A DNA stretch of 64,000 nucleotides from Chitinolyticbacter meiyuanensis (GTDB lineage: Bacteria; Pseudomonadota; Gammaproteobacteria; Burkholderiales; Chitinibacteraceae). The position numbers and the translations under genes were made by a program. Below, one piece after another: positions 35,549 to 44,717 of this stretch (position 1 is its first letter; the number at the start of each line of letters is the position of its first letter). Below the pieces are notes generated by a model. That model made no database searches and was not told the DNA's origin. It saw only the letters and a list, made by a program, of their open reading frames with translations. Location: assembly GCF_008033135.1 (NCBI RefSeq), contig NZ_CP041335.1, positions 4,261,961-4,325,960 on the forward strand, read 5' to 3'.

Positions 35549-36504
35549 GCCGCCACCCGCAGGCTAAGATCGCCGCTGTGGATGACTTCGTCGCGCTCGT
35601 CGCTGCGAAAACGCAGCGCGCCGTCGTCGGTCACCCCCATGGCACGGCCTTCGCGAGCCTGGCCATCGGCAGCGATCAACCGCACTGCGCGCCCTTGCCA
35701 AGCGTGGCGTGCTTCCCAGCGCCCGCGGAAATCGGCGAAACCGTGCGCGGCAAAGTCAGCCAAGCCGTGTTCGAGCGCGGTCAGCAAACGCGCCAGCAAG
35801 GCATTGCGATCGACCGCCAGCCCGTGCGCGGCGAGGCCAGCAGCCTGCAGGCCTTCGAGCTCAGGCGCTTGCAGGTTGAGGCCAATGCCGATCACGGCAC
35901 AGACCGGCCCCATCGCGTCACCGGCGATTTCGATCAGGATACCGCCAGCCTTGGCGTGTTCGTCACCCACCGGCAGCAGCAGATCGTTGGGCCATTTGAG
36001 CGCAATACCGGCCACGCCGGCATCGGCCAGCGTTTCGGCGACCAGCACGCCGACCGCCAATGGCAGCCCGGCCAGAGTCGCAGCGCCACCGGGAAACTGC
36101 CAGCACAGCGAGAACATCAGCGAGCCCCCCAACCGGCCCTGCCAGCGGCGGCCAAGCCGGCCGCGACCGCCATCCTGCCATTCGGCGGCCATCACGCGGC
36201 CGTGCCGCGGCTCAGCGAGCAGGCGACGGTTGGTCGAATCGGTACGCTGGTGGATTTCCAGCGTCAACGCGGTCTGTGCGCCCAGCGCAGCGCGGACCAC
36301 CGCCTCATCGAGCCATTGCAGCGGCTCGCGCAGCCGATAGCCGACGCCGTGGCGCCGCTCCAGCGCTACGCCGTATTGCTCGGCCTCGGCGAGCGCGGTC
36401 GAGACCGAGGCGCGCGACAGCGCGAGCTGTTCGGCGATCTGCTCGCCGGAAGTGGGATGGTCGGCGCTGAGGCGCCGCAGGCAGGCCAGGGTATGCACGG
36501 ACAT
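35545..36504 (-). CDS. birA: biotin-[acetyl-CoA-carboxylase] ligase / biotin operon repressor BirA
   Basis: The 319-residue protein has an N-terminal winged helix (HPTSGEQIAEQLALSRASVSTA region, residues 15-40) and the biotin ligase domain. STNRRL near residue 90, the biotinyl-AMP loop GRGRLGRRWQ near residue 113, LKWPNDLL near 170 and GILIEIAGD follow. A C-terminal SH3-like cap ends with DEVIHSGDLSLRV. It attaches biotin to AccB and, through the helix, may repress bio genes. It leads the coaX and SPOR genes in an operon. Confidence 0.95.
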   Translation of the reverse strand: MSVHTLACLRRLSADHPTSGEQIAEQLALSRASVSTALAEAEQYGVALERRHGVGYRLREPLQWLDEAVVRAALGAQTALTLEIHQRTDSTNRRLLAEPRHGRVMAAEWQDGGRGRLGRRWQGRLGGSLMFSLCWQFPGGAATLAGLPLAVGVLVAETLADAGVAGIALKWPNDLLLPVGDEHAKAGGILIEIAGDAMGPVCAVIGIGLNLQAPELEGLQAAGLAAHGLAVDRNALLARLLTALEHGLADFAAHGFADFRGRWEARHAWQGRAVRLIAADGQAREGRAMGVTDDGALRFRSDERDEVIHSGDLSLRVAA

Positions 36505-36605
36505 GGTGGCCGCGATTTTAGCCCGGATCAGCCATGTGGGGATGAACGCCGTGCAGCCACGGTTACGCGTTCGTCATGCGCGCCACGGTCGTGCCAGCAA
36601 CAGGG

Positions 36606-37163
36606 CTAGTCGCTGGCCGCTTCGTCCGCGCCCATCGTTTCGATCACGTGGTTCTGGTTGGTGTAGATGCAGATGTCGCCGGCAATCTCCAGCGCCTTCT
36701 TCACCACCACCTCGGGCGCGAGCGTGGTGTTGTCGATCAGCGCCTTGGCGGCCGCCTGCGCATAGGCGCCACCGGAGCCGATGGCGGCGATGCCCTGCTC
36801 GGGCTCAAGCACATCGCCATTGCCGGTGATCACCAGCGTGGCCGTTTCATCGGCAACGATCAGCATGGCTTCCAGCCGCCGCAGCATGCGGTCGGTGCGC
36901 CAGTCCTTGGCGAGCTCGACCGCGGACTTGGTCAGATGGCCCTGATGCTTTTCCAGCTTGGACTCGAAGCGCTCGAACAGCGTGAATGCATCAGCGGTAC
37001 CGCCGGCAAAGCCGACGATGACCTTGTCGTGGTAGAGCTTGCGCACCTTGCGGGCAGTGCCCTTGATCACCACATTGCCGAGCGTGACCTGCCCGTCGCC
37101 GCCCACGGCGACATGGCGGCCACGGCGGACGGAGACGATGGTGGTGCCGTCGAATTGCTGCAT
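36606..37163 (-). CDS. hslV: ATP-dependent protease subunit HslV (ClpQ)
   Basis: The 185-residue proteasome-like peptidase begins MQQFDGTTIVSVRRG. The catalytic Thr would be residue 7 after removal of a short propeptide, as in other beta-proteobacterial HslV. GGDGQVTLGN, VGFAGGTADAFTLFERFE and GIAAIGSGGAYAQAAA are conserved. HslV needs the HslU ATPase for activity and the two are normally adjacent, but the next gene on this strand is birA and hslU is nowhere in the window. Confidence 0.95.
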   Translation of the reverse strand: MQQFDGTTIVSVRRGRHVAVGGDGQVTLGNVVIKGTARKVRKLYHDKVIVGFAGGTADAFTLFERFESKLEKHQGHLTKSAVELAKDWRTDRMLRRLEAMLIVADETATLVITGNGDVLEPEQGIAAIGSGGAYAQAAAKALIDNTTLAPEVVVKKALEIAGDICIYTNQNHVIETMGADEAASD

Positions 37164-37215
37164 GGGGAAACTGCCTCTAGTTCCGATTGCGAATAGCCGG
37201 CAGTTGGGGGCAAAG

Positions 37216-37235
37216 CGGCGCCATTCAAGGCGCCG
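37216..37235 (-). terminator. hairpin after the STAS gene
   Basis: A perfect 7-bp stem (CGGCGCC / GGCGCCG, 6-base loop) lies just after the STAS gene stop, followed on the minus strand by CTTTGCC. The U-tract is weak. It would separate STAS transcription from hslV, 53 bases further on. Confidence 0.55.
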
Positions 37236-37238
37236 ACG

Positions 37239-38441
37239 TCAATGCCGCTGGTAGGCGGGGCGGATATCGACGAGCTCGGTGATGCCCAGCAGATGCATCA
37301 GCCCGGCCACCAGTTCGTTGGGCTCGTGCAGCACCAGCGTGCGGCCTTGCTGGATCAGCTCCATGCACAGGTTGAGCAGCTGGCCGGCCGTCTCGAAATC
37401 GACCCGGCTCACCTTGCGCAGGTCCAGCACCGGTTTCGGGTGCGTATTGGCGAAATCGCGGATCGCCGCCAGCGCATTGGCGGCACCGCCGAGCAGCTCG
37501 CCCGACAACACCAGCTGATCCGGGGCGGACGGGTTCGGTGCCGGGCTGGCCGGCTGTGCCGCCGCAGCCTCGGCCTTTTGTTCCGGGCTGGGCGCCAGCT
37601 TGTCGTCCCACGACGGCGGCGATACCTCGAAGGTGACCGCATAGACGATGGCCAGGTTGTCGAAGCCTTCCTGATCGCCGGTGCTTTGCAGCACCTCCAT
37701 CAGCAGCAGCCAGAACGGCGCCTCCATCGGTACCTTGCGGCCCGGTTCGATCTTGCCCTTGAGCAGCTCGATGAAATGATCACCGCCCAGGATCTGCAGC
37801 CGCGCCTTGGCCTTGCGCGCCCGTGCCCAGGCCGCCAGCAGCTCGGCGGCAGCCAGGCTCTCAATCTCGGTGACCTTGCTGAAATCGGCGCGCACCGCGC
37901 CACCGTCGGCACAGGCCTTCACCAGCTTGGCGGCCTCGACATCGGCGCCATCCGAGCGCAGCGCCGGCCCGAAGGCGACATAGGCGCTGCCAGGCGCGCC
38001 GGTGTGCGCCGTACTGGCCTTGGGCAGATCGCGCCAGGCAGGCGGTGACACCTCGAATTCGACGACGAACTGCAATGCCAGCTCGTCGAACGCCTTGCGA
38101 TCACCCAATTGCTGGTAGAGCTCGAACAGCAGCAGCCAGGTTTCGTGGCGGCGACTACCGATCACGCCCGGCAAGGCGGCCTTGAGCGCGGCCACCGCAG
38201 CCTGTGCCTGCTTGTTGGCATACAACACGACGGCCTGCTCTTCGTCCGGCGTCAGATGGGCGCCGGCGTCCTCGACCTCGATCGAAAGCTCGCTGAGGTT
38301 GTAGGAGGCGCTGTCGGGCGTCTTGGGCGCTTCGGCCTGGGCAGGGGCGTGCTGCGGCGCGGGCTGCCCCGGCTTGGCAGCCGGTTGCGACAGCTCGGGC
38401 TTGTCAGGCTCGTTGTCTTTCTTGCGGAAAAAGGAGAACAC
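37239..38441 (-). CDS. STAS-domain protein with a duplicated module
   Basis: The 400-residue protein opens MFSFFRKKDNEPDKPELSQ and a Pro/Ala-rich stretch. Two similar units follow: one with ETWLLLFELYQQLGDRKAFD and VVEFEVSPPAW (about 110-150), the other with FWLLLMEVLQSTGDQEGFD and AVTFEVSPPSW (about 245-280). Each is followed by a STAS-like domain (VRADFSKVTEIESLAAAELL and VLDLRKVSRVDFETAGQLLNL). No transporter or kinase domain is present. It may be a partner-switching scaffold, but that is inference. The GTG start has CGGAG six bases upstream. The hslV gene follows. Confidence 0.75.
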   Translation of the reverse strand: MFSFFRKKDNEPDKPELSQPAAKPGQPAPQHAPAQAEAPKTPDSASYNLSELSIEVEDAGAHLTPDEEQAVVLYANKQAQAAVAALKAALPGVIGSRRHETWLLLFELYQQLGDRKAFDELALQFVVEFEVSPPAWRDLPKASTAHTGAPGSAYVAFGPALRSDGADVEAAKLVKACADGGAVRADFSKVTEIESLAAAELLAAWARARKAKARLQILGGDHFIELLKGKIEPGRKVPMEAPFWLLLMEVLQSTGDQEGFDNLAIVYAVTFEVSPPSWDDKLAPSPEQKAEAAAAQPASPAPNPSAPDQLVLSGELLGGAANALAAIRDFANTHPKPVLDLRKVSRVDFETAGQLLNLCMELIQQGRTLVLHEPNELVAGLMHLLGITELVDIRPAYQRH

Positions 38442-38606
38442 GGCGGACTCCGGCACCCAGATCGCGGCGCCGCTTCGGTTGGTGATTGCCTGTAATTGTA
38501 AGTCGTTTGCCCTCAACATCCTAGTCGCGAACAATGCTGTCGGCCTTGCTGAAACCCGCAGCAAGCGCGGCTTGGCTACACTGGTCAGGCGCCCAAGGAA
38601 ACATTC

Positions 38607-41600
38607 ATGATCGTCGCCCGCCTCGTCCCCCTGCTCCGCGCCCACCGAGTCCGCCGCTATGCCGTCGCCGCCGTGGCAACAATCCTGCTGCTCGGCGTGC
38701 TCGGGCACTTCGCATTGCCGCCGCTGCTACGGCCGTGGCTGGAACAGCGCTTGTCAGAAAAACTCGCACGCGATGTGCACATCGGCGAGTTCGCCTTCAA
38801 CCCCTATACCTTGACGGCGACGCTGGGCGACGTAGCGATCAAGGAGCGCAATGGCGCGCCATTCCTTGCATTCAAGTCACTTTCGGCCAATGCCGAGCTG
38901 TGGTCACTGTTCGTCGGCGGCCCGGTGTTCAAGCGCATCGAGCTCGACCAGCCGGCACTGCACCTCGTGCGGTTCAGCCGCGATCGCTTCAATTTCTCCG
39001 ACCTGCCCGAGCGGCTGCGCAGCGATGCGCCCTCGGACGAGCTGCCGACGTTCTCGTTGAACAACATCATCGTGCGTCAGGGCCGCATCGCGCTCGACGA
39101 CCGTTACCTTGGCAGCCGGCAGCGGCTCGATGCGCTCGATGTCGCGTTGCCCTTCCTCTCGACGCTGTCCTACCGGGTGGACGACTACGTGGAACCTGCC
39201 ATTTCCGGGCGGCTCAACGGCGCGTTCTTCAAGCTGAGCGGGCGCAGCCGTCCGTTCGGCGCACACCAGCAGACCACGCTCGACGTCGACCTCGATCGCT
39301 TGTCGCTGCCGCAATATCTCGCCTACCTGCCGCTGCCCCATGGCCTGTCGCTACTCAAGGGTACGGTCAGCAGCAAACTGCAGCTGGTGTTCGAGCAGCA
39401 GCCGGCGCCGCGCCTGCTGATCCACGGCCATGCGCAGGTCGACGACCTGGCACTGACACGCGACGGCATGGCCCTGGCCGGCTGGAAGCGGCTGGGCGTG
39501 CAGATGGTTGCGGTGGAGCCGTTGCGCCAGCGCTATGCCTTCGGCACGGTGAAGCTGGACGCACCGAGTGCCGACCTTGATCGCACGCTGCTGACGCAGT
39601 GGCAGCAAGATGCACCCGATGCCGCCACCGCGAGCGACGTCGCGGCCCGGCCCAACCCGCCCGCGCTCCGGCTGAGCATCGCCGCGTTGCAGCTTGCCAG
39701 TGGCAGCCTGCGCTGGCGCGACGACACGGTTCAACCGGCAGTGGCCAAGCAACTGAACGAGATCACGCTCGACAGCCGTGGCTTCGCGCTCACGGCACGC
39801 ACGCCCATCCCGCTGCGCGTCTCGGCCACTGGCGCGGACGGCGAAGCGCTCAGCGCCGACCTGCAGCTGCAGCCGCAACCATGGCGGCTGCGCGGCACGC
39901 TGGCAGCGCAACAGCTCGCGCCGGCCACGCTCGCCGGCTACTGGCGACCGGCGCTCGATGCCGAACTGGGCGGCATGGTCTCCGCCAGCGCCGCCATCGA
40001 GCTCGGTACCGCGCCGTTTGCACTGCGGCTGAGCAATGGCCGGATCGAGCTGGCCGGCCTCACCATCACGGAACCGCGCGGCCGCACGCCGCTACTGTCC
40101 ATCCCCTCGCTCATCGCCTCGTCGATCGCACTCGATAGCGCTGCACGCACGCTGGTGGTGGGCGACATCGTGAGCGATGGCGGGCAAGTGCGCTTGACGC
40201 TGGATGAACACGGTCAACCAACGGCGCAGCGACTGTTGCAGCCGGCCCAGTCAAATACGACCGCAGCCCCGGCCGACCCACCGTGGCAGATCAGTCTGCC
40301 GAAACTCGCGCTCGACGACTGGCGTGCCGAGCTCAGCGATGCGCGGCTGCCCGGCGTGGCACCGGCCGGCTTCCGGCGCATCGGGCTGCAGCTGGCCAAT
40401 GTCGACAACCACGGTGGGAATGCCACGCTGGCGCTGAGGGCGCGTGGCAAGGCCGGTGGCAACTACCGGATCGATGGCCAGTTCGTGCCGGCGCCGTTTG
40501 CCGGGCGCTTCAAGCTCGATCTGACCGACCTCGACGCGGCCTATGCCCAGCCCTACTTCACCCGTTATCTCAACATCACGCTGGCCAGTGGCTTCCTTTC
40601 CGCCCGCGGCGAGCTTGATCTGAAGACCGCCCCACGCTTTGATGGCGGCTATCAGGGCGCGCTGCGGGTGAGCCGCTTCCATGCCTTCGACAAGCAAAGC
40701 GGCGAGGATTTCCTCAAGTGGCAGACGCTGGAGCTCTCTGGCGTGCGCACCCGTTTTGCGCCGTTCTCGCTCGATGTGGCCGGCGTCGCGCTCAGCGATT
40801 TCTACTCGCGGCTGATCCTGTCATCGCAAGGCCGGCTCAACCTGCAGGACATCGTGGTCCGCGACGGCCAAGCCCGTTCGGTCACCCAGGCGGCCTCGGC
40901 ACCGGCAAGCGTCGAGCCCGCCGAGGACAGCGGCGGCGGGCTGCCGCCGATCCGCATCGGCCAGATCACGCTGGCCGGCGGCAACATCAACTTCAGCGAC
41001 CTGTTCATCCAGCCCAACTACGGCGCCAACCTCACCGACATGGCCGGCAGCATCGCCGGGCTGTCGACGCAGGCGGGCACCCGGGCGACGCTGGAATTGC
41101 GCGGCAGCGTGGACCGAATCGCACCGGTGACGGTGAGCGGCAGCCTCAATCCGCTCGCCGATCCGCTGTTCATCGACATCAAAGGCGGCGTGAAAGGCTA
41201 CGACCTGACTGCCGCCTCCACCTACGCCGCCAAGTACGCCGGCTACGGCATCGAGAAGGGCAAGCTGTCGATGGATGTGAACTACTACGTCGAGAACGGC
41301 AAACTCAAGGCGAGCAATCAGTTGTTCCTCGATCAGCTGACGCTGGGCCAAGCCAGTGGCAGCCCGGAGGCGACCAAGCTGCCGGTGAAGTTCGCGCTGG
41401 CGCTGCTCACCGACCGGCGCGGCCAGATCAAGCTCAACCTGCCGATCGAGGGCTCGCTCGACGATCCGCAGTTCCGCATCGGCCGGGTGATCTGGCAGAT
41501 CGTGGGCAACCTGCTGGAAAAGATCGTCACCGCGCCGTTCGATGCCCTGGCCAGCGCCTTTGGCGACGGCCCTTCGCTGTCGCACATCGTGTTCGAACCG

Positions 41601-42137
41601 GGCCACGCCACGCTCGATCCGACGGCACGCGGCGCCACGCAGAAACTGGCCGAGATCCTGGCTGACCGCCCCGCGCTCAAGCTCGACATTGCCGGCTGGG
41701 CCGATCCGGAGCGCGACGCCGACGGGCTGAAGCGCACACGGCTGCAGGACAAGCTGCGTGCACTCAAGGTGGAGGACCTAGCCGACAAGGGTGCCTCGGT
41801 GGACGAAGCGACGCTCGCCGTCACCGCCGAGGAATACCCGGCCTTGCTGAGCCGCGCCTACAAGCAGGAGAAATTCCCCAAGCCGCGCAATGCGGTGGGC
41901 TTGGCCAAAACCTTGCCGGCCGACGAGATGGAAAAACTGATCCTCGCCAATACCACGGTCGGCCCGGACGACCTACGCAAGCTGGCACTGGCCCGTGCCC
42001 AGGCAGTGAAGGATGCCCTCAAGGCAGCCGGCGTCGACGATGCCCGGCTGTTCGTGGTCACCCCCAAGGTCGACGCCAGCCCACGCGATCTCCAGGAAGG
42101 CACGACATCGCGGGCACAGCTCAAGCTGCAGGGCTGA
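38607..42137 (+). CDS. large AsmA/DUF748 family envelope protein
   Basis: The 1176-residue protein has one N-terminal membrane helix (YAVAAVATILLLGVLGHFAL, about 18-37) followed by a very long periplasmic part. It contains LEQRLSEKLARDVHIGEFAFNP, the AsmA-like start, and repeated beta-strand segments of the DUF748 family. A C-terminal OmpA-like portion (IVFEPGHATLDPTARGATQ, LAEILADRPALKLDIAGWAD, LALARAQAVKDALKAAGV) should bind peptidoglycan. AsmA-like proteins are linked to phospholipid transport between membranes. It is divergent from the STAS gene and stands alone. Confidence 0.85.
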   Translation: MIVARLVPLLRAHRVRRYAVAAVATILLLGVLGHFALPPLLRPWLEQRLSEKLARDVHIGEFAFNPYTLTATLGDVAIKERNGAPFLAFKSLSANAELWSLFVGGPVFKRIELDQPALHLVRFSRDRFNFSDLPERLRSDAPSDELPTFSLNNIIVRQGRIALDDRYLGSRQRLDALDVALPFLSTLSYRVDDYVEPAISGRLNGAFFKLSGRSRPFGAHQQTTLDVDLDRLSLPQYLAYLPLPHGLSLLKGTVSSKLQLVFEQQPAPRLLIHGHAQVDDLALTRDGMALAGWKRLGVQMVAVEPLRQRYAFGTVKLDAPSADLDRTLLTQWQQDAPDAATASDVAARPNPPALRLSIAALQLASGSLRWRDDTVQPAVAKQLNEITLDSRGFALTARTPIPLRVSATGADGEALSADLQLQPQPWRLRGTLAAQQLAPATLAGYWRPALDAELGGMVSASAAIELGTAPFALRLSNGRIELAGLTITEPRGRTPLLSIPSLIASSIALDSAARTLVVGDIVSDGGQVRLTLDEHGQPTAQRLLQPAQSNTTAAPADPPWQISLPKLALDDWRAELSDARLPGVAPAGFRRIGLQLANVDNHGGNATLALRARGKAGGNYRIDGQFVPAPFAGRFKLDLTDLDAAYAQPYFTRYLNITLASGFLSARGELDLKTAPRFDGGYQGALRVSRFHAFDKQSGEDFLKWQTLELSGVRTRFAPFSLDVAGVALSDFYSRLILSSQGRLNLQDIVVRDGQARSVTQAASAPASVEPAEDSGGGLPPIRIGQITLAGGNINFSDLFIQPNYGANLTDMAGSIAGLSTQAGTRATLELRGSVDRIAPVTVSGSLNPLADPLFIDIKGGVKGYDLTAASTYAAKYAGYGIEKGKLSMDVNYYVENGKLKASNQLFLDQLTLGQASGSPEATKLPVKFALALLTDRRGQIKLNLPIEGSLDDPQFRIGRVIWQIVGNLLEKIVTAPFDALASAFGDGPSLSHIVFEPGHATLDPTARGATQKLAEILADRPALKLDIAGWADPERDADGLKRTRLQDKLRALKVEDLADKGASVDEATLAVTAEEYPALLSRAYKQEKFPKPRNAVGLAKTLPADEMEKLILANTTVGPDDLRKLALARAQAVKDALKAAGVDDARLFVVTPKVDASPRDLQEGTTSRAQLKLQG

Positions 42138-42145
42138 AATAGCGG

Positions 42146-42565
42146 CTAGATCGCCAGGGCACAGGCAACGACCAGCAATGCGGCGGCCAGCAAGGAGGTC
42201 AGCGCGCCGATGAGATTGCCTGCATACACCAGCTGCGCCAGCAGCGGACCGCCCGCCGCCAGGCCACGATGCCCCCGGCTGGCACCGAGCGGCAGGGCGA
42301 ATGCGAAGGCATAGCCGGACACGATCAAGGCAGCGGCAATGGCCAACGCCAAGCCGGGTGCGGCATGCAACAGCGGCAACAGTGCAGCCACCGCCAGCAT
42401 CAGTGTCGCGCCGATCGGCAGGCTGGCATGCGCCACCCGCCACGCATGTATGGTCTGCACCGGCCGTTCGGCCTTGATCGCCTGGGCATAGGGTGCGCCG
42501 CAGAGCAGGCCGATCAGCAGCAGGATGGCGCCATGCAGCGCCAGGTGTCGGGCAATGGATTCCAT
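42146..42565 (-). CDS. small four-helix membrane protein (StyC-like in outline)
   Basis: The 139-residue protein has four predicted membrane helices: LHGAILLLIGLLCGAP, LPIGATLMLAVAALLPLLHA, LALAIAAALIVSGYAFAFAL and QLVYAGNLIGALTSLLAAALL. The HG at residue 11 and the AH-x-x-LPIG segment recall styrene-oxide isomerase-like proteins, but the similarity is loose. It ends 8 bases after the large AsmA-like gene in convergent orientation and lies 42 bases downstream of the HDOD gene. Function is unknown. Confidence 0.6.
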   Translation of the reverse strand: MESIARHLALHGAILLLIGLLCGAPYAQAIKAERPVQTIHAWRVAHASLPIGATLMLAVAALLPLLHAAPGLALAIAAALIVSGYAFAFALPLGASRGHRGLAAGGPLLAQLVYAGNLIGALTSLLAAALLVVACALAI

Positions 42566-42607
42566 GCAGACTCGCGAAGGACAGGGACCGGCGATCGCGG
42601 CGACCGG

Positions 42608-43915
42608 TCAGGCCGCCAGCACCTCGCCGGCCCAGAACTGCGCCTCCAGCAGGGCGCGATTGAGCTGGGCATAGCTGACGCCGCATTCGGCCAGCAGCAC
42701 ATCATCGGGGCCGTCGCCCTCCTCCGCGAGGATGGCAAGGCGCAGCCAGGGGCCGAAGCGGCCTTCACGGCTCAGCAGGGCGATACGCATTTCCTCCGGC
42801 AGCTCGATGCGGGCGACGATGGACCACAGCGGCAGGCGCAGCAGCGCCTCCAGATAGGAGAACATGCCGGCCGAAAACAGCTGCTCGCCCTCGATCTTGC
42901 CCAGCCGTTCGCCACCGAGCAGCTCCAGGGTACGGGCCCGGGTCAACGCTGCTTCCAGCAGGGTGTCCTGCAACGGGTCGCTGTCATCGAGGCTGAACAT
43001 CAGCAACGACAGCCAGCGGTAGAGCGGGCGGTGGCCGAGCACGGTGATCGCCTGCTGCAGGCTGTCCACCTTGCGGGCGAGCCCGCTGGCGGCGGAGTTC
43101 ACGTAGCGCAGCAGCTTGAAGCTGAGCAGCGGGTCGACGCGGATCACCTCGGCGATCTGCTCGAATTCGGCCCCGGCGCGGGTCAGGTTCAACGCCTCGA
43201 TCAGCCGCAGGTAACCGGCATCGAGCTCGGCATGGCTGTCGATGCCGCGCGCCTCGTAGAAAAGGCCCTGCACCAGCTCGAACTGCATCTCGCTGACCGC
43301 CAGGTATTCCTCGAACTGGTCGACCTGGCTGGCGATGCGCCGGCAATGCGGTGCCACGCGCATCAGCACGTTCACCCGCTGGCTGAGCTGGGCAAGATCG
43401 AGCTCGCGGATCGGCACGCGTAGGTAGTCGGCCAGCTCGATGATGGCCACATCGCGCGGCAGGCCTTCGAAGCCGATCAGGTAGCCCGCGGCGCGCAGCG
43501 CCTGCAGCGCGGTGGCCTCAGGCGGCGGATGGTGCGCCAGGCCGAACAGCAGCACCACCTGCTCGGCGTTGGGCAGCGGATGCAGCAGCGGCAGATCGGC
43601 GGACAACGGCGACAGGCTGACCAGCGTCAGGGCTTCGCGGGTGCCGCCACGCCCCATGCGCTCGGCGAGCTCGCGCAGCACGATCTCATCGCACAGCCGC
43701 ACGCTACGCGCCACTGGCGCAACGCGCGTCAACGGCTGGTGCAGGTGGTATTCGTGCCCCACCAGCTTGAGCTGGGCATCGACCAATGGCCGCCGACGCA
43801 GGATGCCGCGCTCCCAGTCCGGCTCATGGCTCTGCGGCACGACGGTATCGGGCCCTTCCGGGGCCTCGTCGGGCGATGGGTTCTTGCGCAGGCGTTGCAG
43901 CAGCTTGTCGAACAT
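42608..43915 (-). CDS. HDOD domain signalling protein with degenerate EAL-like N-terminus
   Basis: The 435-residue protein has an N-terminal part (RRPLVDAQLKLVGHEYHL, LIGFEGLPRDVAIIELADYL) shaped like EAL domains in YuxH-type proteins but without the EAL and metal-binding residues. The C-terminal HDOD domain includes EFEQIAEVIRVDPLLSFKLLRYVNS and LQQAITVLGHRPLYRWLSLLM, the latter typical of HDOD. Such proteins act in signalling and are not expected to hydrolyse c-di-GMP. The downstream neighbour is the small membrane protein. Confidence 0.8.
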   Translation of the reverse strand: MFDKLLQRLRKNPSPDEAPEGPDTVVPQSHEPDWERGILRRRPLVDAQLKLVGHEYHLHQPLTRVAPVARSVRLCDEIVLRELAERMGRGGTREALTLVSLSPLSADLPLLHPLPNAEQVVLLFGLAHHPPPEATALQALRAAGYLIGFEGLPRDVAIIELADYLRVPIRELDLAQLSQRVNVLMRVAPHCRRIASQVDQFEEYLAVSEMQFELVQGLFYEARGIDSHAELDAGYLRLIEALNLTRAGAEFEQIAEVIRVDPLLSFKLLRYVNSAASGLARKVDSLQQAITVLGHRPLYRWLSLLMFSLDDSDPLQDTLLEAALTRARTLELLGGERLGKIEGEQLFSAGMFSYLEALLRLPLWSIVARIELPEEMRIALLSREGRFGPWLRLAILAEEGDGPDDVLLAECGVSYAQLNRALLEAQFWAGEVLAA

Positions 43916-43977
43916 GGCGTCGTCGTCGGTTTCGGTTCCTGCAAACTAGCGTACCGCCGTGCCCGGAACAAGGCGCT

Positions 43978-44595
43978 TCAGTGTACGTAGCGCAGGATGC
44001 TCACGTACTGGCACAGGCTGCCCGCCAGTACGAACAGATGCCAGATGCCGTGGCCGTGCCGGATACGCTCGTCGAATACGAAGAACACGATGCCCACGGT
44101 GTAGAACAGTCCGCCCGCCGCCAGCCAGGCCAGGCCCGCGGTCGGCAGTGCCGCCACCAAAGGCCCCATGGCAAACAGGATCAGCCAGCCCATCAGCACG
44201 TAGATCAGCAGCGAGAACACCCGGGTGCGCCGGCCCAGCCACAGCTCCTGCACGATGCCGAGAATGGCAAGACCCCAGTTGATGCCGAAGATGCTCCAGC
44301 CCCAGCCGCCGCGCAGCGTCACCAGTGTAAATGGCGTGTAGCTGCCGGCGATCAACAGGTAGATCGCGCAATGGTCCAGCCGCTGGAATACCTGCTTGGC
44401 GCGGCCCCTGAGCGAGTGGTACAGCGTGGAGATGCTGTAGAGCAGGATCAGCGTGGCGCCGTAGATGGATACGCCGACGATCTTCCAGGCATCGTCGTAC
44501 AGGCTGGCTGCGACAATGGCGTAGCTGGTGCCGGCCACGGCGAGCAGCGCACCGGCCAGGTGGCTGTAGCCGTTGAAACGCTCTCCGTAATACAT
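43978..44595 (-). CDS. hemolysin III family (PAQR) membrane protein
   Basis: The 205-residue protein has seven predicted membrane helices. It starts MYYGERFNGYSHLAGALLA, the NxxTH-like family opening, and includes STLYHSLRG near residue 60, QRLDHCAIYLLIAGSYTPF near 73, and GHGIWHLFVLAGSL near the end, which supply the conserved Ser/His/Asp metal site. The ATG has GGGGAGGGG upstream. Function of the family in bacteria is not settled. It is divergent from wrbA. Confidence 0.88.
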   Translation of the reverse strand: MYYGERFNGYSHLAGALLAVAGTSYAIVAASLYDDAWKIVGVSIYGATLILLYSISTLYHSLRGRAKQVFQRLDHCAIYLLIAGSYTPFTLVTLRGGWGWSIFGINWGLAILGIVQELWLGRRTRVFSLLIYVLMGWLILFAMGPLVAALPTAGLAWLAAGGLFYTVGIVFFVFDERIRHGHGIWHLFVLAGSLCQYVSILRYVH

Positions 44596-44717
44596 GTGCC
44601 CCTCCCCGGCATCACCAAGCGCCACGATAGCGTCATGCCTGCGCGCTGTCTGGTGAAAATGGCAACCTGAAGCAGCTATGGTGAGGTGTTGCCTACTCCT
44701 CGCACAAGGAGCGAACG

